Assembly (NCBI GenBank): GCA_001642005.1 | Contig: LWCA01000209.1 | Span: 1 to 40,036 of the forward strand | Direction of reading: 5' to 3' | Length of the DNA: 40,036 nt | Origin: Intoshia linei | Lineage: Eukaryota; Orthonectida; Rhopaluridae | Shown here: piece by piece, positions 1-10,978 of the stretch | Layout: every line of letters starts with the position of its first letter | Numbering within the stretch: the first letter of the stretch is position 1 | The notes under the pieces: model-generated | What the model was told of the DNA's origin: nothing | The model's input: only the letters and a program-made list of their open reading frames with translations | Database searches by the model: none | Position numbers and translations under genes: made by a program

Positions 1-388
1 TTAATTTATATTTTTGGTCACTTTTTCGAAGAGAAATTTATTTATATTAGTATGCATTTGTTATATATCTTAAAAAGTGGTCACTTTTCGAGTGTCTACT
101 GTAGTTGTAAATTATGATTTAAAAAAATACAATTTAACAAAACTAATGTCAATACATTAATATAATTTAAATTATAAAATAGATGTCAGAATTAGAAAAT
201 TATCGGAAAACTTCACAAAAAATAAACTTACTAATACAGAATGCTGGAATGGTTACTGGAGCAATTATTATGTATTTAATAACAATATTAGAAGACCACC
301 TCCAAACATATTCAAATTAATATTTTTATAAAATAAACCTTTATAAAATTCATTAAAAAAATATATAATTGATAAATTTTTACAAGAT
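1..388. other. AT-rich stretch downstream of RPF1, no gene seen
   Basis: This stretch lies beyond the RPF1 stop codon. It is very AT-rich and I see no coding sequence in it. A short motif, GGTCACTTTTTCGAAGAG (about 16-33), recurs as GGTCACTTTTCGAG (79-92), so a small direct repeat is present. It should include the RPF1 3' untranslated region, but I cannot place a cleavage site. Confidence 0.5.
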
Positions 389-3300
389 TTACATATAAAA
401 TTGTCGTCGATGTGAATGTAATTTTCTTCGCTAAAATTTGTTATATTAATAAAATTTGAAATATATACTTTATAAATCCATTCAAATTCTTCATTGCTAT
501 CTAATGATCCTTTTTGAATAGCTCTCAGTTGCATTGTAAAACTAGGCCCCAATTCATGAAGTCCGACTTTTTCATTTTTTCGAAATTCGTATCTATAATA
601 AAGTTAATTAAAATATGTTAAAAGTTAAAATAATAATATCTAAAATTTTACGATTTTATGACGGATTGACAAAATTATTATTTACCAAAAAAATAATAAC
701 TGTCGGAACAATGAGAAACAGACATATCTTTACTTATATAAGTATTACAATAGTAACAATTACTCTAATTGCTATAACCACATTTAGATAAAGAAAGTTA
801 TTATTCAATTAAATAACGTATTTAAAATAAAATTTAGGATTGTTATTTTAAATCGCTTTCCGTATACTTTTAAGTTCTTACTGTAATGAATATATCAAGA
901 TATATTTATTTTATTTTGTAACGATAATTTAAAATTCGTTTTACTTTAAATATTAAATTTATATTGTTCCAATATTTCATATCTAACTTTACACTTACTA
1001 CAATATATAATTACAATAACATATCAGAATTTATTTATACGATTAACAGTTAACCTTGACACATTAACATTTTGAGTTTGTAATTTTCTAGAGATTTCAG
1101 CGCAGCTAGAATTTCTATTTTCTACAGATGTTCTGAGTATAACTCGGTCTGTTCTTTGATTCGTAGATTTTTTTTTACCATACCTTTTTCTATATAAATT
1201 ACTACTTTGTTGAGATTTCGACATATTTTTTTTAATAATGGATACAGCTGACTGAGACACACCACATATGTCTGCAATTTTGCGTTGACTGTAATCAGAT
1301 TTTTCTAGCAATGAGATTATATGATTTTTTGTTTGGGAATAAATATCTTTACTTTTGCTCATTTTAAATTATCAAATTTTGAATTTTAAAATTAAATTTC
1401 TGAAAGGGCGATGTTAAGAATTATAATTTAACAAATATATGTAACTAGCAGGTCGATAAATCGTATTATTATAAGATTTCTTCATTATGATACATATTTC
1501 TTAAATACGCAATTTTTCGCGTATACACTTAAATCCATCCTTACTACGTGCACATTAATTTTGAAAACATAACGATATTTTTAATCGATGTAATACTTAA
1601 CGGTAGTATTTATTTAGGTTATAATATACAAAATATATGACGATAAATACAAAATTTTTAGAATTATTATAATCTATTAGACAACACTGTATGTAACAAA
1701 ACCAAAATACAAAAAAAAATACTTATATGAACTCACCACAAATAATAATCCAAATTTAAAGGATACAATTTGTTTAAAATATGAATATATATTATATACA
1801 GTAGGCTGACCATATTTTTGTCGTACTAAAAGTAGTACTTATATTGCTTAGAAAAAAAATATGTTTTTGATTAGAAAAATGAACATGTAACTTGAAAAAG
1901 GACTTGACGCTTTTGTATAAATAAAAGACTTGGAACATACACTAGAAAATCCTGCTGACAGTCCTGATGTATCAAAATATATATATGCATCCTTCTTTAT
2001 TATTTATCTCATTTGAGAATAAAGAAAGATGCTAATGTTGATTTAGCTGCATACAAGACAAGAACAATTGAAAGAGTGAAGAAAATCTTAAGAGTAAGTA
2101 ACGTAATGTACCAGGTGTTCCCTTCTTTTTTGATTTTCTGAAATAACGTGAACACTATTCCTTAGTGTGATGCAGGTTTACTAAGTGTTCCTTCCTGTGT
2201 TACTATACTAAACTTCCGTGAACACTATTCCAGCGTTGATCTTTGTCAGATTGATGCGAGTTTTATGATTTTCTCATACCGAAAATTTATTTGATTATTT
2301 TACTTTATTATTATTGCTTACTTACCGCTTGATAAGGTTGACACATTGAATTCAGGTGACCTATCGTTATCGATAATAGCCTCAAACCAGGAATACTCTA
2401 ACTGCAATATATGACTTGTTCCTTGGACACGCTAACCTGACTCTCCCGATAAAATCTCTCAGATGGGCGACTGTTTGTACAAGAGGTAAAGACATAATTA
2501 CCTTGAACTTGTGGACCGACTATATTGCAATGTACGATGTAAGCAAACATGTTCGAATCATTTCAATGATGTTCACTGACAGCATGACTCCTGAACTGTA
2601 ATCGATGTTTAGCCTTGATGACAAAAATTATAAATCGACTGGATTAGTCTGGTATCACAGAGCTCTCAATTTGGTTCCCAAATCAGCGTACTCAGCGATT
2701 GCTTGCCCCAATGGCTACATGTACTTGGCAACTAGACTCTATTTCAAAGGCATTCAAACGTTGGGAGGAACATGGTTAGGAGACACTTCCTACTATCAAA
2801 TGATACTTCCAGCGGTGAGAACATCAATTTTGGAGACCTCCAGTCTGGACAATGAAACCTTAAACCTGAATGCGGAAAGTATGGAAAAATTTAAAGAGCT
2901 GGCTATAGACATGCAGCTTCCCACAGATAAGTTTTTCACTCAAATTGGATTGAGAATATCTCTTCATTCAACATCTCACTTCTTCGCAGCAGAAGATCTT
3001 GCATGTCAAAAAGGAACTCCAAAGAGGGATATCTTGGAGAATTCCTTCATATAATCGCATTCGACACAGCTATGATAAATTCTAAGAGCTCTCTGGAAAT
3101 CTTCGAGGGTGGGAACGAGGAAGCAACGAAAAAAACAATGCGCAAAATGCATTTATATATTATTTATAATTGGCAATAAACTAGAAATATTTGTAAAGTC
3201 TTGAAAAATATTATAAATCTTTAATTAAAAATTAAAGATTACTACATCTTTGTAATCTTTCAAGGACGTTTAGAATAGTAAATAAAGAAAAATGTAAAAC

Positions 3301-6300
3301 ATAACTTTGTTATACACATGTTAGTACATTCCGTCCAATAATTATAACAACACTATCATTTTGTTAATAACAATTATATTTGTAGATCAAAATTTATGAA
3401 AATTGGCATGTTGGACAAGCACAATGTAAGGTTGTCATATTAAAAAAAATAATTGAAAAAAAAAACAAAATTAACTAAAGTAACTATTGTCAATACATGC
3501 GATGAATTACATCGGAAAATTTATATAGCAACATTGCGTGATAAAATTCACTGGTGTTTAAAATCAAATTTGGCAATACTGTTTTCACAATTTCTACAAA
3601 ATTATCGTTGGATTAATACAATGGACATTAGCAATATAACAACATCATCGGTAAACGAATCAAACCATATGCAAGTATTGGTGCTTTTGCGCAAAATGTG
3701 GTCGAGCGAATCTCGGGAAATTTCAATGAGGAGATACGTTACCACTGTGCTAAATTAGCACATGGAACGAAAAAATTCGAGGCTATTAAATCCCTCATTT
3801 TAGGAAAGTCTTCGGTAATTACTCAATTAGACGAGAATTATACAAAATTCCGTCAATTGAGGGTGGATCTTACAAATCCACAAAATTCTTTAGATAAGAT
3901 GGAGTATTATTTACAACTCTTCTCAAAAAGCGAGGATAATGTGAATATATCCTCGTTAGTCGACCAAGAATTATTATGGCGGCTACCTGTAGACATCAGG
4001 TAAAAATGTCGAGTCACGTCCGGTAAAATTATCGACAACGTGAAAATTTTAGCGAGATTGTTCGGAAAAACGTAAGGTCTAATCCACCTGTTGTGGAAGT
4101 TAGACGTTACGGTACTCCGGTTCTACAGCGTTTGGGCGCTGATGCTTATAGACAACTATCCTGTTTCAGATGGAACAAAAAAAAACATACCGCCCGGAAC
4201 TGTAGACGAAACAATTCATGATCGTTCCTTTTTTTCGATGGGTAAATGTAGCGATACCATCGGTAACCAAATATATCGCTAATCGTGTAGCTATGGGAAT
4301 TTCCAGAAGATGAAATGATAAGAAGATAACTTATTTGTATTTTAAAATATCCAAGAACTGGATCAAAGGCTTAAATCTTATCTCGAGTTGATTGATAGTA
4401 AAAATGAAATAATAAACGATGGGTTGATACATGAAAAAGCTAAAAAATTTGCAGAGGAGCTTAATATAAAAGACTTTAAAAATTCAAAAGATGGTTACAA
4501 AAGTTTAAGAAAAGACAACTATAAATTAAAAAAATTATTTGGTGAAACATGTGAATCCGAAAAGGTTGATACTTTTTTTTTTACAGGGACCTTCCAAGAG
4601 AAATTAAAAAATACCAATTAAGAGATATTTATAACATGGATAAAACTGAATTGTTCTATAAATTAATCCCATTACGAACAGTCACAAAAAATGTTAGAAA
4701 AGGGCATAAGCTAATTAAAGACAGTATCTATTGCTCTTTGTTCAAATTTTGATGAAACACATAAACTAAAACCTTTGATTATTGGTAAATTCGAAAAACC
4801 AAGATGCTTTAGAAATTTTGATCACAAAAAATGTTTTTTATGATAAATCCGATCGCGCTTGGATGACATCCAAACTTTATAAACAATGGCTGATTAAGTT
4901 TAATTCTGAACTAAAAAAATCAAAAAGAAAAATATTATTGTTGATGGATAATTGTCCAGCCCACGCTAGTGGAGACTTGATACTTTCTAACATAGAAGTC
5001 ATGTATATTCCCAAAAACACTACAGGTATTCTTCAGCCTATGGACAGAGGAATAATCAAAACATTTAAAGTTTTATTCAACAATTATAAAATGTCGAGTA
5101 TTTTGCAAGAAATTGAAAATGGAAAGGCCGTATTTGATGCATATAAAAAAATCAACTTAAAAGATGTGATTATATTTACAGATCTTGCTTGGTCAAATAT
5201 AAAAGAAACTACAATATATTGTTTTAAACATCTTATTAAAGATGAAGTAGAAGTGGAAAAATCTGATACAGAATGTTTAAAATTAATCAAGTTTGTTAAA
5301 GAAGCAGCCATTCCAGATCCAATAAGCATAGAAGATTTTTTAAAAATAGATTATGATGAAAATGAGGCTATACTTTCGGAAATAGTAGAAAGCCCAAAGG
5401 ACACAGTTGATCAACTTAAGACAATAAAAGAGGAAAGTATTCCAGAAAAAGTTAGTGAAGAATTTTTAATGGCTATTTGATACAACTGATCCTTATTATG
5501 AATTGAATAAGAACATAGAAAAATTTATTTATAATAAGAGAAATTTAAAAAAGAAAAAAAAAGTGATAGATGCATTTTTTAAAAAAAAAAACAATAAAAA
5601 TTATATCTTTATATTCTTAAAATTTTGATCATTAGGATTCTCAAATTCGCTTCTGATTTTCGATTTCCCGACATCGGCGAATTTGAGAATATTCACTGTA
5701 ATTATATTGTATAAAAGTGTTAAAACCTTAGTAACATCATTGGAAAAAGCAAATCTGAGAACAATGGCTCTGAAAAGAGTACCAGTTGAACAATTTTTTG
5801 GAAGGCTTAAAAAATCTTTCATAATCTTGTCACTGGACTACTCATATGATAGAGTACACTTCGATATAGATTTTGACATATGTGTATTATTGACAAATGA
5901 ACTAATTTCAAGAAATCATCTAAATGAAAACAAAATATATGAAATAAAATAAATTTATTTTCAAAGGTAACGTGAAAGTGAAAAAGCGTTAAAAAGAAAG
6001 CAGTGCATCGATCAGTATCGGGAAAGTTCCTCTTTGACAATGGAATTAGACAGTTCCCTTTTAAGTCAATATAGTGAATATAATTAAATCATTAGTAATA
6101 ATTTATTTATTAATTATTTTTGTGTCTTGTCCAAAACGATGATTGTTTCTTTGCTGGGTAATTTATTTTTTATATTTTAAATGTATTATTTTAGTTTTTT
6201 TCTGTTGCATGCTGCCTTTGATTGATTCACATACTTAAAACAATAATCTTTTTATAATTTGTTAAAAAATTTACATAATTTTAATCAATTTATTTACATT

Positions 6301-8166
6301 TGTTAATAAAATTTCACAGCTGTTATTTCATATTTTTTTAAATTTATCAATCGAGTTGATGTTCCATTTCAACGTTGGCTTCTATCATTTATTTCTCTAT
6401 CGTCTCATTCTTATTTATATTCATTTTATTAATCATTGATACAGTCCGACACCGTGTTGGGATAAATTTTTACTTTACGAATGCCAAAATTTAATGTCTA
6501 TAATGGGCTTGGTGCCTTTGTATGTAAAATGTTATTAATGTGGAAAATTACAAATCCAATACTCAGTCAAATACGATCGTATTAGAAAATAAAATGTTGA
6601 GTGAACAGTTATCAGAACTTAACTCGTATAATTATGTAACTGTATTCATTTGAAAGATGATGAACAATATAGCGATAATTACAATAATTAATTGATAAGG
6701 ATGGTGTGAAATTTTGTTTACAGCATTACAAAATCTACAAAACAAAAGTTAGATTTTCTACGTGAATTTATTTTTTTGGTATAATAAAAATGGCCCTCAA
6801 GAGAGCTAGGTGCTGTTTGTGCGTAATACAGAACAGTCAATCTGTTTAAATACAATATAATTCACTTTTATAAACATTGTGGCCCGCGTGATTCAAAATT
6901 TTTTGGAATCTGGTCCGCAAGTTAATTAAGCTGACAACCAATAACTAAACCTATTATCCTAAACTAAATCTCTTAACAATCTGGGAAGGAGGTGTAGCGT
7001 TGTATAATCTTATCTTATATCCCTAATTATAATATTTTAAACTTTAGAGAAACACTACAAAACAATGATAAAACATACCGATGGTGTCTGAAAAATATGT
7101 AGTCCCTTTGTGTGTGAAAAGTTATAACTCGACGGCCATCAAAATCGGGCTTTGGTGGAAATAACAAGGAAAAGGTTTTTCCAATTGTTTGACCTACCTT
7201 AGTTGAAAAGTTATTCAAAATAAGTTCCGGGTAATGATTAGACAATTCACCATTCTTCTAAAAGTTAAATATTATGTAAAATCCTAATTAAAATTTGATT
7301 AATCGTGGAAATATTTTTTGATGTTGTGAATTTATTTTTTCTTGAAAAAGTTGTCAATTTTCATATACATTAGTTTAATATCTCAAAAATTAATTTAAAA
7401 ATTATGTAAATAAAATGGTATGATCTATCCATCGACATTAAACAATTCCGCCAAGTTCATTGTTTAATTAATACCATCATAATAAGTGTTTATATCCATA
7501 AAAATGAGTACAATAGCGTTATCCGTAAAAAATACTTGTACAGTAATTGGTTTTAAAATGAAGTTACCTTGTTTTCATATCTAGTAATGACATTTGATAG
7601 TTTGAAACATATTGTAGGACCATGAGGTAATTGAATGATAGTTAAACAGTCTGGAAGACCATTATCTGCAATTAACATGATGCTGGTGAAATCATTTTTT
7701 ATGGCAGCTTTAATCATTACTTTCATTGTAAATTTTCTACGGTTAATGAATTTGGTATTTGGGAAAACTTTGGATAGATCGACACAAAAACGTTTCAATT
7801 TCTATATAAAAAGTATTTCGCTATTAAATTGAAAAATTCAAATCATATTTACCTTGGAAGGGCCAATGGTCGTAGTAAGCATAATTTTTGAAGATTTGGA
7901 TAAAATATTGCCAATTTTATTATTTTCAATTTCTTGCTCAATTAAATCCTAATTAATTTAATTTTATAAATTTAAAATTTACAAACCTCCTCATCGCCCA
8001 TTGGAACATCTTCATTTTCTTCTCGGCAACTTTCGATTGTTTTTGTAATACCTTTCTCCTAGAATAATTTATTAATCGAATTTTGAATATCAATGCATTC
8101 ACAATTTCAACTCAGTATTTGTACCTTTTTTTCTTCCTTCTTAACTTTTTTCCTAACTCGAACCAT
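389..8166 (-). CDS. RPF1: Ribosome production factor 1 (Brix-domain protein), complete, 7 exons
   Basis: RPF1 is a nucleolar Brix-domain protein needed for maturation of the large ribosomal subunit; it binds pre-rRNA. Exons on the minus strand are 8166-8125, 8058-7987, 7948-7853, 7801-7568, 7257-7079, 592-469 and 430-389. All junctions are GT..AG and keep phase, giving 262 residues. Family signatures are clear: [45 protein letters not shown] and [16 protein letters not shown], with a basic end (SHRRQFYM) where human ends SRRKFHL. The start MVRVRKK is the first ATG before the basic stretch. The N-terminus is about 90 residues shorter than in human. Five introns are 38 to 310 bases, but intron 5 (7078-593) is 6486 bases and splits an Arg codon (CG|A). 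The gene is head-to-head with U2A'. The family is certain; the tiny first and last exons rest on phase and position. Confidence 0.93.
1024..1362 (-). mobile_element. Tc1/mariner-like transposase, N-terminal fragment
   Basis: A 112-codon open frame matches the DNA-binding half of Tc1-family transposases. A first helix-turn-helix reads [17 protein letters not shown] (residues about 25-41), then a GRPR-hook-like basic stretch, then a second helix-turn-helix around [18 protein letters not shown]. The catalytic DDE half is absent; the frame ends near 1024 in unrelated AT-rich DNA. I see no terminal inverted repeat. It lies inside RPF1 intron 5 on the same strand as RPF1 and is a dead fragment. It covers a different part of the protein from the C-terminal Tc1 fragment near 26.5 kb, so common origin cannot be judged. 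Confidence 0.8.
2035..2100 (+). pseudogene. Short coding-like fragment, unidentified
   Basis: One frame encodes about 20 ordinary-looking residues ([19 protein letters not shown] within it) and runs into a donor-like AGAGTAAGT. Base composition is richer in G+C than the surroundings. It may belong to the coding remnant that starts about 280 bases downstream, but nothing in the sequence links them. No family recognised. Confidence 0.2.
2113..2231 (+). repeat. Imperfect tandem duplication, 70-base period
   Basis: The 15-mer CGTGAACACTATTCC occurs at 2147-2161 and again at 2217-2231, exactly 70 bases apart. AGGTGTTCCCTTC near 2113 is matched by AAGTGTTCCTTC at the same spacing. The pair sits just upstream of the G+C-rich coding remnant and could belong to the same inserted element. 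Confidence 0.6.
2380..3170 (+). pseudogene. Unidentified G+C-rich coding remnant, foreign-looking (possible endogenous viral or transposon protein)
   Basis: One reading frame is open from a TAG at 2377 to 3054 except for one stop at 2599-2601. A second frame continues as plausible coding sequence from about 3010 to 3165, implying a frameshift near 3010. The result would be a single protein of roughly 260 residues with one stop and one frameshift. The protein looks real: mixed composition, conserved-looking Trp, Gly and Pro, few of the Lys/Asn/Ile runs that spurious frames show here. The DNA is visibly richer in G+C than the host exons. I recognise no domain. A nucleocapsid-type protein from an old negative-strand RNA virus insertion is one possibility on general appearance only; a transposon gene is the other. 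It lies inside RPF1 intron 5, antisense to RPF1. Confidence 0.4.
3453..4290 (+). mobile_element. Degraded retrotransposon gag remnant with a damaged CCHC zinc knuckle
   Basis: Gag proteins of LTR retrotransposons coat the RNA and usually end in a CX2CX4HX4C zinc knuckle. Here coding-like sequence runs across two frames (3453-3758, then a frame open from about 3640 to 4003), so a frameshift lies near 3640-3700. In a third stretch (about 4095-4230) the frame reads [14 protein letters not shown] at 4162-4203. This is a zinc knuckle whose second Cys is replaced by Trp (TGG, 4171-4173). No protease, reverse transcriptase or LTR follows; the Tigger element begins at once downstream. I infer a truncated LTR-type element but cannot assign it to Gypsy, BEL or Copia. 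Confidence 0.55.
4352..5627 (+). mobile_element. Tigger/pogo-type DDE transposase, broken by frameshifts
   Basis: Tigger elements encode a cut-and-paste transposase with a CENP-B-type DNA-binding domain and a DDE/D nuclease. The CENP-B-like helix region begins near 4390 ([18 protein letters not shown]). The first catalytic Asp is in [10 protein letters not shown] (about 4633), in a frame shifted from the first. SIALCSNFD then needs another shift, and the main frame (4782-5480) carries the second Asp in [11 protein letters not shown] and the third in [16 protein letters not shown] lysine-rich tail follows in yet another frame to about 5627. At least four frame changes make it inactive, though the catalytic Asp residues survive. 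No terminal inverted repeats could be paired. It lies antisense inside RPF1 intron 5. Confidence 0.85.
5637..5690. repeat. Perfect 14-bp inverted repeat (hairpin), 26-base loop
   Basis: ATTCTCAAATTCGC at 5637-5650 is exactly complementary, inverted, to GCGAATTTGAGAAT at 5677-5690. It sits precisely between the end of the Tigger remnant and the start of the Harbinger-like fragment. It may be a leftover of element termini or an element-internal hairpin. Confidence 0.75.
5683..5952 (+). mobile_element. PIF/Harbinger-like DDE nuclease, C-terminal fragment
   Basis: The open frame contains [16 protein letters not shown] (about residues 31-46), which matches the end of the DDE_4 nuclease fold of PIF/Harbinger elements. 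There the Glu of V-E-x-F-F-G-R-L-K is the last catalytic acid. It is followed by an acidic [20 protein letters not shown] segment ending at a stop. The first two catalytic Asp residues and the partner Myb-like gene are missing, so this is a 3' fragment. The assignment rests on one motif and could be another DDE_4-class element. Confidence 0.5.
6747..6845 (+). repeat. Dispersed repeat copy (family R2 end)
   Basis: This segment, with GAGCTAGGTGCTGTTTGT near 6803-6820 and AACAGTCAA near 6832-6840, matches the reverse complement of 16135-16230 almost throughout. Its end also matches 23568-23612 and 28506-28556. No coding sequence. The shared edge suggests a defined element terminus. Confidence 0.65.
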
Positions 8167-8306
8167 TTTGGTTTATAAAATAATAATGACAATAAAGTTA
8201 TATTTTAATGAAACAAGTATATTACAATAAAGTTAACTATACGATTAAATAAAATATCGTATATCGGTAACTAGCATAATATAATTATTTTATTTATAAA
8301 TTTAAC
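8167..8306. promoter_or_regulatory. Shared divergent promoter region of RPF1 and U2A'
   Basis: Only 140 bases separate the two start codons, which face away from each other. Both core promoters and both 5' untranslated regions must fit here or overlap. The segment is strongly AT-rich. I see no convincing single TATA box or initiator, so no precise sites are called. Confidence 0.7.
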
Positions 8307-10978
8307 ATGGTACAACTTACAAATTCTACAATATTAAATGCATTTCAGCATACAAACGCTGTATATGACAGAGAGTTAGTTTTACGAGGTATTGTGATTT
8401 ATATTATTTCAGTTCAACTATTTGTATAGGATATAATTTTGTACTTATTGAAAATTTGGGTGCCACTTTGGTAAGAGTAAGTGTTTTCTTAATTAGTTTT
8501 TTTTAGGATCAATTTGATAGTATTGATTTTTCTGACAATGATATTAGAAGTTTGGACGGATTTCCTTTGCTTTATAGACTTAAATCTCTTTATTTCTCAA
8601 ATAACAGAATTATGTAAGTTTTTGTTTGAACAGAAATATTAATTGTACAATTACTCTAAATTGTGCCTAGGTATAATATTTTGTACAATGATTAAAGTAA
8701 TTTGATTGTGAACTATTGGTTCCTAAGCTGTCCATTAGTTTTATTTTTAAAGGTTTTGAACCGTGTGTAAATTTGTATTATTTCTTTGTAAATTAATTAT
8801 AATTTATTAGACGCGTGGTTAAAGGAATAGAAGAAAGTCTACCAAATTTAACAGACTTGATACTTACAAACAACCTTATTGATACATTTACCGATGTCGA
8901 TCAATTGGCAAATTTAAAAAAACTTAGAACATTGAGGTTACTTTTGAAATTAATATATTCATTTTTTTTCAAATTTAGTCTGATTCGAAATCCTATTAAT
9001 AATCACAGATATTATCGAAAATATGTCATTTACAAATTACGTCATTTAAAAATTTTAGATTTTCAAAAAATTAGTGCGGCGGTATGTTTTTATTTTTAGT
9101 AACCTTTGTTTTAATCATATATTTTTAAACATTTGACTTACATTGTATTCACTTACTTAAATGTTTACTCATGTTTTTTACAAAAATTTTAGGAAAGAAA
9201 AGAAGCTGATGGTCTTTTTAATGAGAATGGTGGTAGTTTAGCCAAATCAGAAAAAGATAAATATTACATGAAAACAACTATAGAATCACAACAACTACTG
9301 GATGTTATGGATAACAAACGAATTTCAAATATTCGGGTAATTATGAATCATAACTAGGGCAAATTTTGATATGTTCATATGCATCAAATTACAATCACAA
9401 TGATAATAATTTTACGTGTATTAATTGGCTAATTAAAATTTAATTAAGTTAAAATAATATTTTCAAAAGTTAAATTATATTTTCAAACATTAATTTTGTT
9501 TTATACAATTTTTTTTATAAATGCCAAAATATGCGAAATCTAAATATGAAAAAATTTACAATATTACAAAACTTTATCCTAGTGAATTTACTAAGAATGA
9601 CGACAATTTATTTTGTATGAAATGTTGCAATGTTACTTATACAAAATTAAATTTTGTTTAATTACATCGCAAATTAGCAAAAAATAAGAGTTATATGCAT
9701 ATTCTCAGTATTGGAAGTTTAATTAAAACATCGAATGACTTTGCAACAGAAATGGCGGAAGCAATTCTATCTGCGGATGTACCTCTAAAAAGTTAAATAA
9801 CGGCGAGTTAAGAACAATATTTAAAAAAAGGGAATAATTTTGCCATTTGAAAGCAATTGCAGAAATAAAATTAATTCTTTGTATTTGAAAGAAATGGAGT
9901 TAAATAAAAAATTATTGTATTAATAAATTAATCTTTATCATTATGGAAAAAACTGATTTAAATGGATATAAGTACATTAATACTATGATCGGAACTTTAG
10001 AAACACCTCAGAATTTAATATTATATGATTGTAAAAATATTACAAGTAATATGAACGGATAAATGGTCATTCATACTATTGATGATACAATTAAAAATAA
10101 TTAAACAAAAGAAAGAAACTTTTTAAAAGATAATATTAAAAAATATTTGATTTTGTACTACAACAAATAATACACTTTTTATACATCTTTATTAAGACTT
10201 AAATTAGAGATCGGAAACCTTTTGCATCTAATGAACCACTTTTCTATTTTTTACACGTGTATTAGAAATAATGGATATGACTAACGGGTACTAAATTTAA
10301 AAAAGGTTATGAAACCCTGAATTTTATGTTTACGGACATAAGACAACGCTGCTTGTTCTACAATAACTATCTAATAATGGCAATACAATTACGTTTTAAA
10401 ATTTATATAACGGTGCTACAACCGACAAGGCCTCAGAAATATTATTATTATGGCGAATAAGAAATTTCATCACTGTTTAGAAAAACATTTAACAAAAAAA
10501 CAACACTATGGGAATTTTTTTTCCAAAAGTTAATAAAGTTAAATAAATTTGATTTGTAAGTTAAATTTTTTTGCTTTTATAGGTTTAAAAAAAAATCGCT
10601 CTAATCATAACTAATAAGTATTCTATTTTCATCAGGGATCTTAAATAATTTTAATCGCGTTTTACAAAATTACACCAAAAATTATAAATTATTATTTATA
10701 ATTTACGGGAGGGGAGCACAAGATCCTTTGATAACATGCGAAACGACACTACTGGTCATACCCAGCTGATATTCGATAACTGGATCCAATTTTTATTGAT
10801 ATATCCGTAATCAATCTAAACATTTAAGGTTCTCGAAAATATAGTCAGTGGACTATATTTATATATATTTATATTTATAAACATAATTTATTTTTATTAT
10901 TAGAATGCTATATCGAACACCAAAAGTATTCAAGAAATTGATCAATTGAATGCTAAACTGAGTGCTGGGACCTATTGA
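8307..10978 (+). CDS. SNRPA1: U2 snRNP protein A' (leucine-rich repeat), complete, 7 exons
   Basis: U2A' binds U2B'' on stem-loop IV of U2 snRNA in the spliceosome. Exons are 8307-8388, 8430-8470, 8507-8613, 8811-8936, 8979-9081, 9193-9336 and 10904-10978. All junctions are GT..AG with phase kept, giving 225 residues (human 255). The start MVQLTNSTI aligns with human MVKLTAELI, and TNAVYDRELVLRGY with TNAVRDRELDLRGY. Leucine-rich repeats follow: IDFSDNDIRSLDGFPLL, LPNLTDLILTNN and LANLKKLRTLSLIRNP, with the cap YYRKYVIYKLRHLKILDFQK. The C-terminal tail (NAISNTKSIQEIDQLNAKL) matches the conserved tail helix. Introns 1, 2 and 4 are 41, 36 and 42 bases. Intron 6 (9337-10903) carries a hAT remnant. 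Confidence 0.96.
9521..10080 (+). mobile_element. CGGBP1-like hAT transposase remnant in U2A' intron 6
   Basis: Starting MPKYAKSKYEKIYNITKLYP, the frame contains a BED-like zinc finger beginning LFCMKCC and continuing past a stop (9659-9661) as LHRKLAKNKSY, where the second His appears lost. Then TEMAEAILSADVPL and, after a frameshift, KLNNGELRTIF follow. This order matches CGGBP1 and its hAT transposon relatives. Further down, about 9940-10030, GYKYINTMIGTLETPQNLI resembles the hAT nuclease segment that follows the first Asp. Several stops and shifts make it dead. The rest of the intron (10081-10903) is AT-rich with a G-rich patch near 10708-10760 and no gene. Confidence 0.65.

Larger units (their letters stand above)
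593..7078 (-). other. Giant transposon-filled intron 5 of RPF1
   Basis: The donor is CG|GTATGT at 7080-7075 and the acceptor TATAG|A at 596-592. The flanking exons join to restore the conserved FRHHRY segment of RPF1. Within the intron lie, from left to right, a Tc1-like fragment, an unidentified coding remnant, a gag remnant, a Tigger transposase and a Harbinger-like fragment. The remaining DNA (593-1020, 1370-2030, 5960-6745, 6850-7020) is AT-rich with nothing recognisable, except a segment near 6870-6940 whose GGCCCGCG and GGTCCGCA words resemble hAT element termini. Confidence 0.85.

Noticed and set aside
5084-5329. Minus-strand open frame inside the Tigger region
   Set aside because: Antisense shadow of the transposase frame.
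7635-7832. 65-codon open frame on the plus strand
   Set aside because: It is the antisense shadow of RPF1 exon 4, whose minus-strand protein clearly matches the family.
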